Assembly (NCBI GenBank): GCA_023460255.1
Contig: JAEWQZ010000361.1
Span: 1 to 11,754 of the forward strand
Length of the DNA: 11,754 nucleotides
Direction: 5' to 3'
From: Actinomycetes bacterium
GTDB lineage: Bacteria; Actinomycetota; Actinomycetes; Actinomycetales; Cellulomonadaceae
The notes under the pieces were generated by a model that did no database searches, had not been told where the DNA came from, and was given only the letters and a program-made list of their open reading frames with translations. How positions within the stretch are numbered: the first letter of the stretch is position 1; each line of letters begins with the position of its first letter. The translations under genes and the position numbers were made by a program. Below are positions 1-8,762 of this stretch, one piece after another.

Positions 1-73
1 CCGGTGCGCGCACCCGTCCGAACCATGCGCCCGCCCCCGCCCGCCGTCGTGCCGTCGGGTCGAGGCTAGCGAC

Positions 74-96
74 GGGCCGCGGGGCCGCGGGGCCGG
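74..96. repeat. Short GC-only tandem repeat
   Basis: An 8-bp unit (GGGCCGCG) is repeated about 2.5 times just downstream of the minus-strand VOC gene. A weak inverted repeat lies beside it (CCGTCG at 52-57, CGACGG at 70-75, 12-nt loop). Together they could mark the end of the minus-strand transcript, but there is no T tract. The rest of 1-100 shows no gene. Confidence 0.35.
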
Positions 97-100
97 ATCG

Positions 101-457
101 TCAGCCCAGGCAGAGGCAGAAGGGGTGGCCCGCCGGGTCGAGGAACACGCGGAAGGTCTCGCCCGGCTGGTGCTCCGCCTTGGTGGCGCCGAGGGCCAGG
201 ACCTGCGGCTCGGCCGCGTCGAGGTCGTCGACGACCACGTCGAGGTGCATCTGCTGCGGCACCTCCTGCGTGGGCCAGCGGGGCGCCACGTAGCCCTCGA
301 CCTGCTGGAACGCGATGAGCTGCCCGTACTCCGCGCGGATCTCCGCCCAGTCGTCGGAGAGGTCCACGGGCCAGCCCAGGAGCGCGCCGTAGAACTCGGC
401 GAGCGCCGCCGGGTCGGGGCAGTCGATGACGACGGAGGGGAAGCGTGCGATGGCCAT
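101..457 (-). CDS. VOC (glyoxalase/bleomycin-resistance fold) protein, 118 aa
   Basis: This is a small soluble single-domain protein of the vicinal oxygen chelate superfamily, resembling the Glyoxalase_6 subgroup. The N-terminal half has the typical opening: a VVIDCPDP strand, then an AEFYG-LLGW helix (about residues 8-30). The second beta-alpha-beta-beta module starts at the QMHLDVVVDDLDAA segment (about 69-82) and ends with the usual LDPAGHPFCL signature (about 106-115). Full VOC length for a one-domain, dimerising member. ATG start at 457 with only a weak GC-rich upstream purine stretch (GCGGGG). It is the last gene of the minus-strand AraC-VOC-UvrA set, 40 nt after the uvrA-like stop, with a hairpin in that gap, so expression may be partly uncoupled. 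VOC members bind or modify drugs, dioxygenate aromatics or isomerise metabolites; the sequence does not show which. Family call is firm; substrate unknown. Confidence 0.88.
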   Translation of the reverse strand: MAIARFPSVVIDCPDPAALAEFYGALLGWPVDLSDDWAEIRAEYGQLIAFQQVEGYVAPRWPTQEVPQQMHLDVVVDDLDAAEPQVLALGATKAEHQPGETFRVFLDPAGHPFCLCLG

Positions 458-478
458 CCCCGCACGCTAGACGTAGTT

Positions 479-497
479 CCGGACGAGACGCGTCCGG
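479..497 (-). terminator. Hairpin abutting the uvrA-like stop (terminator or attenuator candidate)
   Basis: CCGGACG (479-485) and CGTCCGG (491-497) form a perfect 7-bp GC-rich stem with a 5-nt loop. It begins one base after the uvrA-like stop codon (498-500 on the minus strand). No U tract follows on the minus-strand transcript, so it could be a weak terminator, a 3' stabiliser or an attenuator that lowers expression of the downstream VOC gene. Confidence 0.45.
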
Positions 498-2888
<2,391 letters not shown>

Positions 2889-2898
2889 CGGCTCCCTC

Positions 2899-3315
2899 TC
2901 AGCGGGGCTGCTGGATGCGGACCATGTTCCCGGCGGGGTCGCGGAACGCGCAGTCGCGCACGCCGTACGGCTGGTCGGCCGGCTCCTGCGCGACCTCTGC
3001 GCCGGTCGCCTCGATCGTCGCGAAGGCCGCGTCGACGTCGGACGCCTCCAGGACGACGCTCGCGTAGCTGCCCTTCGCCATCAGCTCGGCGATGGTGCGG
3101 CGCTCGTCGTCCGTCAGCCCCGGGTCGGCCCCGGGCGGGTTGAGGACGATGGCGGTGGCCTGCCCGGGCGGGCCGACGGTGATCCAGCGCATGTCGCCGT
3201 AGCCGACGTCGTTGCGGACCTCGAAGCCGAGGGCGTCGCGGTAGAAGGCCAGGGACGCCTCGGGGTCGGTGTGCGGGAGGAAGGTGTAGTGGATGCTCAG
3301 GTTCATGTCCGTCAC
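2899..3315 (-). CDS. VOC family protein, 138 aa
   Basis: Single-domain VOC superfamily protein. Opening motif YTFLPHTDPEASLAFYRDAL, followed by GFEVR and a GDMRWITVG strand; the closing strand-turn RDPAGNMVRI is typical of the second module. I chose the GTG at 3315 (reading MTDMNLS...) over the ATG at 3306. The GTG forms a 4-bp GTGA overlap with the stop of the AraC gene, and a purine-rich SD (GGAAGGGG, 3325-3332) lies 9 nt upstream. The stop is 10 nt before the uvrA-like start, so regulator, VOC and UvrA-like genes form a tight operon. A possible role is binding, sequestering or modifying the small molecule whose DNA damage or adduct the UvrA-like protein handles. That is inferred from neighbourhood; other VOC activities are equally compatible with the sequence. 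Confidence 0.92.
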   Translation of the reverse strand: MTDMNLSIHYTFLPHTDPEASLAFYRDALGFEVRNDVGYGDMRWITVGPPGQATAIVLNPPGADPGLTDDERRTIAELMAKGSYASVVLEASDVDAAFATIEATGAEVAQEPADQPYGVRDCAFRDPAGNMVRIQQPR

Positions 3316-3815
3316 GCTAGGACGCCCCTTCCGGAGTGGGCTTCTCGATTCCTGACGGGCCGGCTGGCGGTCTTGACCAGGCACGACGGCGGCTCGCCGA
3401 CCGGCTGCCCGGTCGCCGCCCGCTCGGCGGCGGCCCGGGCGGCGCGCTCGCGGTACACGCTCGGCGGGACGCCGACGAGCTCGCTGAAACGGGTGCTGAA
3501 CGTGCCGAGCGACTGGCAGCCCACGGCGAAGCAGACCTCCGTCACGCTGAGGTCCCCGCGGCGCAGCAGCGCCATGGCGCGCTCGACGCGCCGGGTCATG
3601 AGGTAGCTGTACGGGGACTCGCCGTAGGCGCGCCGGAACTCTCGGCTCAGGTGCCCGGCCGACATGTGGACGCCGGCCGCCAGGGCCGCGACGTCGAGCG
3701 GCTGGGCGTAGTCCCGGTCCATCCGGTCCCGGACGCGCCGCAGGCGCGCGAGGTCGCGCAGCCGCTGCTGGTCCGGCGAGGTCATCGCCATGATCGTGGC
3801 ACGCGTGGCTGACAT
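3312..3815 (-). CDS. AraC-family transcriptional regulator (DNA-binding domain only), 167 aa
   Basis: The protein consists almost entirely of the AraC/XylS double helix-turn-helix domain. Helices around LDVAALAAGVHMSAGHLSRE (40-59) form HTH1. The segment SVTEVCFAVGCQSLGTFSTR (90-109) forms HTH2, followed by the family signature F-x-x-x-x-G-x-x-P (FSELVGVPP, 110-118). There is no N-terminal cupin or effector domain; a basic tail of about 40 residues follows (CLVKTASRPVRNRE region). Short AraC proteins of this kind may sense through protein partners or be controlled by expression level. ATG at 3815 is the longest start. In-frame ATGs at 3791 and 3785 are possible, and none has a clear SD. It is the first gene of the minus-strand set, overlapping the VOC start by GTGA, and diverges from fda across a 148-bp gap. 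It likely regulates its own operon; ligand unknown. Confidence 0.93.
   Translation of the reverse strand: MSATRATIMAMTSPDQQRLRDLARLRRVRDRMDRDYAQPLDVAALAAGVHMSAGHLSREFRRAYGESPYSYLMTRRVERAMALLRRGDLSVTEVCFAVGCQSLGTFSTRFSELVGVPPSVYRERAARAAAERAATGQPVGEPPSCLVKTASRPVRNREAHSGRGVLA
3325..3332 (-). promoter_or_regulatory. Ribosome binding site deciding the VOC start
   Basis: Read on the minus strand this is GGAAGGGG. It lies inside the end of the AraC gene, 9 nt before the GTG at 3315 and 18 nt before the alternative ATG at 3306. The spacing favours the GTG and translational coupling with the regulator. Confidence 0.55.
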
Positions 3816-3963
3816 TGCACAGGGTGCGCCGTCTCAATTCTCCGGTCGGCCGAGTGCCAGGCTGTGACCCGGACGTGGCCCATCGGGCGTGGCATGATCG
3901 ACAGGACGGTTCCACGCGACGGGCGAGGTGCCGTCGCACCCGCCCGGGATGGTGAGGCGGGTC

Positions 3964-4851
3964 ATGAACACGGAGCAGCTGTCCAGGATCGAGAGCGCAC
4001 AGGGCTTCGTCGCGGCGCTGGACCAGAGCGGTGGCAGCACGCCCAAGGCCCTCGCCGTGTACGGGCTCGACGAGACCGCGTATGCCGACGAGGCGCAGAT
4101 GTTCGACCTCGTGCACGCGATGCGCACCAGGATCATGACGAGCCCGGCCTTCACCGGGGAGCGGATCCTCGGCGCGATCCTCTTCGAGATGACGATGGAC
4201 CGCGAGGTCGCCGGCAAGGGCGCCGCCGAGTACCTGTGGGAGGACAAGCGCGTCGTCCCGTTCGTGAAGGTCGACAAGGGCCTCGCCGAGGAGACCGACG
4301 GCGTGCGGCTGATGAAGCCGATGCCGGACCTCGACGACCTGCTGGCCCGCGCGACGACCCACCCGGTCTTCGGCACGAAGATGCGGTCGGTCGTGCTGCG
4401 CGCGGACCGCGCGGGAGTCGAGGCGAACGTGGGCCAGCAGTTCGAGGTCGCCCGGCGGATCCTCGACGCGGGGCTCGTGCCGATCATCGAGCCCGAGGTC
4501 GACATCCACAGCCCGGAGAAGGCGGCGGCGGAGGCGATGGTGACCGAGACCATCGCCGCACACCTGGACGGCCTGGGCGGCGACGACCGGGTGATGCTCA
4601 AGCTCACGCTGCCCGAGGAGGACGACCTCTACGCCGGCCTCGTCGCACACCCGCGGGTGCTGCGGGTCGTCGCCCTGTCCGGCGGGTACTCGCTCGAGGA
4701 GGCAACCGCACGGCTCGCCCGCCAGCACGGCGTCGTCGCGAGCTTCTCGCGGGCCCTGACGGGCGGCCTGTCCGCCCACCAGAGCCAGGCGGAGTTCGAC
4801 GCGGCTCTCGACGCGGCGGTCGAGGACATCTTCCGGGCGTCGATCACCTAG
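3964..4851 (+). CDS. fda: Class I fructose-bisphosphate aldolase, 295 aa
   Basis: Cytoplasmic Schiff-base aldolase that reversibly cleaves fructose 1,6-bisphosphate to dihydroxyacetone phosphate and glyceraldehyde 3-phosphate (EC 4.1.2.13). The protein follows the Staphylococcus-type single-chain class I enzyme closely from end to end, at nearly the same length (about 296 aa). Landmarks are ALDQSGGSTPKAL (18-30), ILGAILFE-TMDRE (68-81), PFVKVDKGL (99-107), FGTKMRS (136-142), LVPIIEPEVD (171-180), VMLKLTLP (210-217; Lys213 is the expected Schiff-base lysine), VVALSGGYS (235-243) and ASFSRAL (259-265). I start at the ATG at 3964 because the homologous N terminus begins MNTEQL and a GTGAGG SD (3952-3957) is 6 nt upstream. 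The in-frame ATG at 3928 would add 12 proline/arginine-rich residues that do not fit the family. Monocistronic, divergent from the AraC gene, ending 3 nt from the convergent permease. Confidence 0.96.
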   Translation: MNTEQLSRIESAQGFVAALDQSGGSTPKALAVYGLDETAYADEAQMFDLVHAMRTRIMTSPAFTGERILGAILFEMTMDREVAGKGAAEYLWEDKRVVPFVKVDKGLAEETDGVRLMKPMPDLDDLLARATTHPVFGTKMRSVVLRADRAGVEANVGQQFEVARRILDAGLVPIIEPEVDIHSPEKAAAEAMVTETIAAHLDGLGGDDRVMLKLTLPEEDDLYAGLVAHPRVLRVVALSGGYSLEEATARLARQHGVVASFSRALTGGLSAHQSQAEFDAALDAAVEDIFRASIT

Positions 4852-4854
4852 CCG

Positions 4855-5781
4855 TCAGGCGACGCCCGTCACGGCGAGCACCGCGATGAGCGCCACCGAC
4901 ACGAGCGTGGACAGCGTGAGGACGCTGCCCACGAGGGCTCCGCTGCGCCGGTAGTAGACGGGGATCACGAACGGCGCGGGCAGCACGAAGAGGACGACGG
5001 CGGCCTTCGCGTACCACTGCGAGAACCCGAGCGCCGGCACGACGACGAGGGCGACGAGGAGCCCGAGGCCCAGCCCGACGACGGCCCGCAGGGCGACGAT
5101 CGTGACGATCGCCCGGTCCCGGGGGATCCCGCCCGCCAACGAGGCGCCGATGACGAGGCAGACCAGCGGCGTCGTCAGCCCGCCGACGGTGTCGAAGACG
5201 GGAGCCGCGAGGCCGTCGGCGCTGGCCAGCGCCCGCGCGAGGTCGGGCAGGGCCAGGGACAGGGTCAGCCCGAGGGCGATCGCCCACAGCACGGGGGAGC
5301 CGACGACGTCGCGCCACGGGAAGCCGCCGCGGCCGCCACCGGCGCGGCTGAGCATGCTCATCTGCACCATGAGCACCGTGAAGACGTAGACGACCTGGCC
5401 GAGGTCGAGGGCGGCGAAGGCGGGCAGGTGCTCGGTGGTGTGCAGCGCGACGAACAGGGCGTAGCCGAGCATGCCCGCCTCGAACCCCTGGAAGAGCAGG
5501 CGGGTCTCGGGGTCGGGCAGCCGGGCGGCGCGGGTGAGCGCGAGCCCGATGCCGCCCATGAGCGCGCACGAGGCGAACACGACGAGCGCGAGCAGCGCGT
5601 TGCGGCCGTCGGGCTCGAGCTGCAGGAACGCCCGGAAGAGGAGCAGGGGCAGCGTGAGCCGGGTGATGAGGACCTTCAGCGCCTCGACCGCCCGGTCTCC
5701 GAGCAGGCCTCGCCTGGCCAGGAGCACGCCGGCGACGACGAGGACGGCGATGGCCACCAGCGACCCGGCCGCGTCCAGCAC
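4855..5781 (-). CDS. AEC-family permease (auxin efflux carrier/malate permease type), 308 aa
   Basis: Integral membrane transporter of the AEC family (membrane-transport protein fold, about 10 helices in two inverted halves). Strongly hydrophobic segments cover about residues 5-22, 39-53, 62-82, 98-113, 127-143, 161-178, 200-217, 225-249, 258-277 and 284-306. Family landmarks are the RRGLL turn after helix 1, the LTLPLLLFRAF motif (42-52), the GFEAGMLGYALFVAL stretch (99-113) resembling the bacterial Asn/Gly-rich motif, and the C-terminal LPAPFVIPVYY...TLSTLVS pattern. The start is a GTG at 5781 with a GTGAGGG-like SD just upstream. AEC members export or import small organic anions such as malate or malonate, or auxin-like compounds; the substrate cannot be read here. 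It follows the alpha/beta hydrolase on the same strand with an 83-nt gap containing a hairpin, so co-transcription is uncertain. No terminator fits in the 3 nt separating it from fda. Confidence 0.9.
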   Translation of the reverse strand: MLDAAGSLVAIAVLVVAGVLLARRGLLGDRAVEALKVLITRLTLPLLLFRAFLQLEPDGRNALLALVVFASCALMGGIGLALTRAARLPDPETRLLFQGFEAGMLGYALFVALHTTEHLPAFAALDLGQVVYVFTVLMVQMSMLSRAGGGRGGFPWRDVVGSPVLWAIALGLTLSLALPDLARALASADGLAAPVFDTVGGLTTPLVCLVIGASLAGGIPRDRAIVTIVALRAVVGLGLGLLVALVVVPALGFSQWYAKAAVVLFVLPAPFVIPVYYRRSGALVGSVLTLSTLVSVALIAVLAVTGVA

Positions 5782-5808
5782 CTAGCCCTCACCCGTTCGA
5801 TCCGACGT

Positions 5809-5828
5809 CGCCGGTCACGCTACCGGCG
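5809..5828 (-). terminator. Hairpin between the hydrolase and the permease
   Basis: CGCCGGT (5809-5815) pairs with ACCGGCG (5822-5828) across a 6-nt loop. A second palindrome, CCCGGCCGGG, sits at 5839-5848. Both are downstream of the minus-strand hydrolase stop (5865) and upstream of the permease GTG. There is no U tract, so this is a candidate terminator or attenuator only. Confidence 0.38.
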
Positions 5829-5864
5829 GCCCCGATCGCCCGGCCGGGACCTGCCGCCCCCGAC

Positions 5865-6746
5865 TCAGCCGTCGGCCGCGAGCACCTCGCGGAGACGGGC
5901 CGCGAACGCGTCGGGCTCGCCGGTCTGGCCGAACTCCCCGCCGAGGAAGCCGCCGTGGTCGCCCGGGAACGTCGTGGGCTCGACGCCGAGGGCCGCCGCG
6001 AGGGTCGTCGTCGCGCGAGCGGTGACGGCGCCACCGCTCGCCGCGCCCACCGCGATCACGACCCGCGTCGACGCGGCGGTCAGTGCGGCGACGTCGGGCA
6101 GGTACCCGGACACGGGCGCCGAGGCGCCGGAGAGCAGCGGGTCGTCCCTCGAGCCGTCGTCGTCGGGCGGGAGGCCGAACGCCGCGGGGTCCGGCACCTC
6201 GAGCGTGAAGCTGTCCGGGAGCTCGCCCTCGAGGGAGGTCAGAGCGATGAACGCCGCCATCCCGGCGCCCCAGCCGCGCTGGTGGTAGACCTCGGTCACG
6301 CGCCGGCTCGCGGCGAGCACGGCGTCGGCGTCGGGCAGCATGCCGAGCACCGGCGGCTCGTGCGCGACGAGGGTGGCGACGTCGGCCGGGTGGCGTGCCA
6401 CGAGGGCGAGGCCCGTTACGGCCCCGCCGCTGCTGCCGAAGACGTCGACGGGGCCGACACCGAGGCTCACCACGAGCCGGTGCAGGTCGTCGGCCTGCTG
6501 CTCGGGCCGGTGCGTCGTCTCCCCGTCGTGCCGGGTGCTGCGCCCGAGTCCCCGCGGGTCGTAGGTGAGCACCGGGCGGTCCTGGAAGTGCGAGGCCAGG
6601 GTGCCGAAGCCCTCGGCCGTCATCGGCTGGCCGATGAGCAGGAGCGGGCGTGTCCCGCCCGGCGTCGGGGCGGGGCCGTGCACGTCGTACGCAATGGTCG
6701 CGCCGGGGACGTCGAGGGTCCGGTGCGTGGGTGTGGCGGTCATCAT
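5865..6746 (-). CDS. Alpha/beta-fold hydrolase, 293 aa
   Basis: Soluble alpha/beta hydrolase. The core starts with PLLLIGQPMTAEGF (34-47), giving the strand-3/oxyanion region, followed by VLTYDPRGLGRS (59-70). The nucleophile elbow is VFGSSGGAV (102-110), with Ser106 in G-x-S-x-G. The catalytic His is very probably His264 in FPGDHGGFLGG (260-270). After strand 7 (TRVVIAVGAASGG, 227-239) the usual Asp/Glu position carries Ala, so the triad acid is not obvious. No signal peptide. I chose the ATG at 6746, with GGGAG 5-6 nt upstream; the adjacent ATG at 6743 is the alternative. Longer frame extensions run into low-complexity repeat and lack homology. The family includes esterases, haloperoxidase-like and epoxide hydrolases; the substrate is unknown. 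It is upstream of the AEC permease on the same strand. Confidence 0.9.
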   Translation of the reverse strand: MMTATPTHRTLDVPGATIAYDVHGPAPTPGGTRPLLLIGQPMTAEGFGTLASHFQDRPVLTYDPRGLGRSTRHDGETTHRPEQQADDLHRLVVSLGVGPVDVFGSSGGAVTGLALVARHPADVATLVAHEPPVLGMLPDADAVLAASRRVTEVYHQRGWGAGMAAFIALTSLEGELPDSFTLEVPDPAAFGLPPDDDGSRDDPLLSGASAPVSGYLPDVAALTAASTRVVIAVGAASGGAVTARATTTLAAALGVEPTTFPGDHGGFLGGEFGQTGEPDAFAARLREVLAADG

Positions 6747-6763
6747 GGCGCTCCCGTCGTGTC

Positions 6764-6792
6764 GGTGCCCGGTGCCCGGTGCCCGGGTGCCC
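6764..6792. repeat. Tandem heptamer GGTGCCC
   Basis: GGTGCCC occurs at 6764-6770, 6771-6777 and 6778-6784, then again at 6786-6792 after a one-base slip, followed by a degenerate copy. It lies in the 161-bp divergent region between the hydrolase start and the small membrane protein gene. It may be simple slippage or part of the shared control region. Confidence 0.7.
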
Positions 6793-6907
6793 GGAGCCGG
6801 GCGCTGCCCGTTCCGACTCTCGTGCGGACGGGAACTCATCGGGTCGCCCACGTCGCCACGGCGCCCCGTGCCATGCTCGGGTCCGGACGACACTGGAGAT
6901 GAACCGC

Positions 6908-7186
6908 ATGGACGACTGGCTCCCGAGCCTGCCCGCTGCCGTGGCCGTGCTGACGATCGCAGGCGTCGCCGCGACCCGGACGTACCGTGCCCGGGCCGTC
7001 CTGCTGCTGGTGGTCGGGTGCGCGTGCGGCGCCTTCGCCGTGGCATTCGAGCCGCTGTGGCTCCGCATCGGCTACGCGGTCCTCGCGGTCGTCGCCGCCT
7101 TCATGGCCGGCGGATTCTGGTCCCGTCCGGGGCGGCCGGTGCCGCGGGCCTCCGGCTCGCCCGAGGGGCCGACGGCGCGCAGCTGA
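6908..7186 (+). CDS. Small three-helix membrane protein, 92 aa
   Basis: Function not recognised. After a short polar start (MDDW) there are three hydrophobic stretches: about residues 8-22, 31-49 and 51-73, the last rich in Ala/Val. A polar, proline- and arginine-rich C-terminal tail of about 18 residues follows, probably cytoplasmic. Codons show the strong third-position GC bias of the neighbouring real genes, which separates this frame from the competing antisense frames. I chose the ATG at 6908 because GGAG (6895-6898) lies 9 nt upstream. The in-frame ATG at 6899 would add three residues but touches the SD. It is divergent from the alpha/beta hydrolase and convergent with the HNH gene, only 16 nt from its stop. 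Probably monocistronic; a role in the envelope is only a guess. Confidence 0.68.
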   Translation: MDDWLPSLPAAVAVLTIAGVAATRTYRARAVLLLVVGCACGAFAVAFEPLWLRIGYAVLAVVAAFMAGGFWSRPGRPVPRASGSPEGPTARS

Positions 7187-7202
7187 CGAGCGCATCCGTG
7201 CC

Positions 7203-8681
7203 TCACCCCGCGATCGCCAGCTCGGCGGGCTCACTGGTGCCCGGTGGTGCGTTGACGGTTCGGCCCTCTCGCCTTCGGAAGACGTAGCGGACCGGGTCAC
7301 CGAGCATCGGGCGCCGCCGCGGGGGCCGGCTCAACCGGACGATCTCGAGGTCCATGCGGTGCACCACGTGATGGTGGTGCGAGCACAGCAGGACACCGTT
7401 CTCGATCGACGTCGGGCCGCGGTCCCGTTCCCACCACCGGATGTGGTGCACCTCGCAGTACGCCGCGGGCACGTCGCACCCGTTCCACGCGCACTGGCGG
7501 TCCCGGACGATCACCGCGCGGCGCTGCTGGCTCGTGTAGAGGCGCTCGTTCCGGCCCAGGTCGACCGGCAGCCCCTCGGCGGAGATGACGATGCGACCCA
7601 CCTCGCAGTCGCACAGCACGCGCGCGAGCTCGGACATCGCGACGGCCGTGCCGTCCTCGAGCATCGCCGGCTCCGCGGGTCGCCACTCGCTCTCCGGGTG
7701 CTCCTCGCCGTTGCCGCTGCCGCTGCCGGTGTCGCTGTCGGCCGCCGCCATCCGGCATCGCTGCACCCGATGGAGCTCCGCGAACGTCTCGGCGGGCACG
7801 AGGACCGAGACGGTCGGCCGGGAGGACGTCCCGGAGACGCGCGCATCGGCCGCGTCCTGCTCGACGTCGGGCAGGAGCCCGCCCCGAGCCGAGACCTTGC
7901 GCGCCCGCACGCCCGCGGTTCCCGAGGTCGCGCGCTCGGCGAGAGCCACGAGCGCGTCGGCGTCCGCCTGCTGCTTGGTGCGGTCGGCGTCCGGCGCGTG
8001 CCCGACGGCGGCGATCGCCGTCCGGAGGGCTTCCGCCGAGACGTTGTCGAGCCGGCCCCGCAGGAGGGTGCCGTCCGGTTGCCGGGACATCACGAAGAAT
8101 CGCTCGCGTCGCTGCCCGGCGGCCGTCGCCTCCAGGCTCGCAGGGTCGAAGGAGGCGACGAGCCGCGCTGCGGCCGTGCTGAACTCACGGACCGACTGGC
8201 GCTCGGCCATCCGCACGAGGCGCTCCTGCGTCTCGGGGCGGGCGAGCTGACGGGACGCTCGCTCGCCCGCACCTTCGGTCACGCGGGCGAGCGCGTCGAG
8301 GTGGGGCAGCGGGATGCGTCCGGCGCCGACGGCGTCGGCCACCGTGGGGAGCGAGGCGAGCGTCTGCGCCTGGCGCACCTCACGCCGCGCCTCGCCCAGT
8401 CCGGTGCGCGCGAGGCGGGCGCGGGTCGCGACGAAGTCCCGGTCGCCCGGGCCGACGGAGCCCGCTGCCCGCTCCTCCGCGACGATGACCGCTGCCCGGG
8501 CCGTCGCCAGCACCCCCGCCACCCTGTCGAGCCGGCCGAGGGCCTCGCGCCGCTGCGAGGCGTTCCAGCCGGCACATCCCGCGAGCGCGCCGCCGACCGC
8601 CGCGGCAGCACCGACGAGCGCATCTAGCTGCGCCAGGGCAGCCGAGGGCTCGCGGTGAGGGGCCGAAGCGGTGTCGTACAC
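7203..8681 (-). CDS. DUF222 / HNH endonuclease signature protein (13E12 family), 492 aa
   Basis: Two-part protein common in multiple copies in actinomycete genomes. Residues about 15-300 are a helical DUF222 region, with LAQLDALV, RVAGVLATARAAVI and the DALARVTEGAGE helix typical of the family. A Gly/Ser/Glu-rich linker (about 313-333) leads to a conserved segment around ARVLCDCEVGRIVI. The C-terminal HNH nuclease (about 380-442) begins RDRQCAWNGCDVP and continues CEVHHI (His412/His413), NGVLLC (Asn428, Cys433) and SHHHHVVH. Cys397, Cys402, Cys433 and a His form the likely zinc site. All catalytic landmarks are present, so it may cut DNA, but the family's biological role is unsettled. The frame is open to an ATG at 8837. 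I prefer the GTG at 8681 because the extension would translate a palindromic repeat region and homology begins near ALAQLDALV. A -10-like box ends 7 nt before this GTG, suggesting a leaderless mRNA. Convergent with the small membrane gene. Confidence 0.9.
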   Translation of the reverse strand: MYDTASAPHREPSAALAQLDALVGAAAAVGGALAGCAGWNASQRREALGRLDRVAGVLATARAAVIVAEERAAGSVGPGDRDFVATRARLARTGLGEARREVRQAQTLASLPTVADAVGAGRIPLPHLDALARVTEGAGERASRQLARPETQERLVRMAERQSVREFSTAAARLVASFDPASLEATAAGQRRERFFVMSRQPDGTLLRGRLDNVSAEALRTAIAAVGHAPDADRTKQQADADALVALAERATSGTAGVRARKVSARGGLLPDVEQDAADARVSGTSSRPTVSVLVPAETFAELHRVQRCRMAAADSDTGSGSGNGEEHPESEWRPAEPAMLEDGTAVAMSELARVLCDCEVGRIVISAEGLPVDLGRNERLYTSQQRRAVIVRDRQCAWNGCDVPAAYCEVHHIRWWERDRGPTSIENGVLLCSHHHHVVHRMDLEIVRLSRPPRRRPMLGDPVRYVFRRREGRTVNAPPGTSEPAELAIAG

Positions 8682-8688
8682 GCGTTCG

Positions 8689-8717
8689 ACTCTAGTGCAC
8701 CCAGCTGACCCACACAA
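8689..8717 (-). promoter_or_regulatory. Candidate promoter for the HNH gene, giving a leaderless GTG
   Basis: On the minus strand, TTGTGT (8717-8712) is followed after 17 bp by TAGAGT (8694-8689, fits TAnnnT). Seven bases later comes the GTG at 8681, where transcription would be expected to start. No SD precedes that GTG. Leaderless messages are common in actinomycetes. The -35 match is only 3 of 6, so this rests mainly on the -10 spacing. Confidence 0.42.
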
Positions 8718-8738
8718 GCCTCTGACCTGCGCATTTAC

Positions 8739-8759
8739 TCCACAGGGGCCCCCTGTGGA
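8739..8759. repeat. Near-perfect 21-bp palindrome with TCCACAGG arms
   Basis: TCCACAGGGG (8739-8748) and its exact reverse complement CCCCTGTGGA (8750-8759) flank a single C. Upstream of the HNH gene. It could be a protein-binding operator, a strong cruciform/hairpin or a nuclease site. The arms resemble high-GC DnaA-box cores (TCCACA). Confidence 0.85.
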
Positions 8760-8762
8760 CCC

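Noticed and set aside
2899..4779. 626-codon minus-strand frame joining the VOC protein to a long N-terminal extension
   Set aside because: Only the last 138 residues resemble a protein family. The extension crosses the AraC gene and antisense of fda in wrong frames; the GTG at 3315 is a supported start.
3864..4889. 341-codon plus-strand frame overlapping fda
   Set aside because: Low-complexity Arg/Gly/Pro-rich translation in the wrong frame of a clear aldolase gene.
6565..7300. Alternative frames across the small membrane protein (plus 6565-7287, minus 6836-7300)
   Set aside because: They lack a coherent hydrophobicity pattern and the expected third-position GC. The 6908-7186 frame has an SD and three clear helices.
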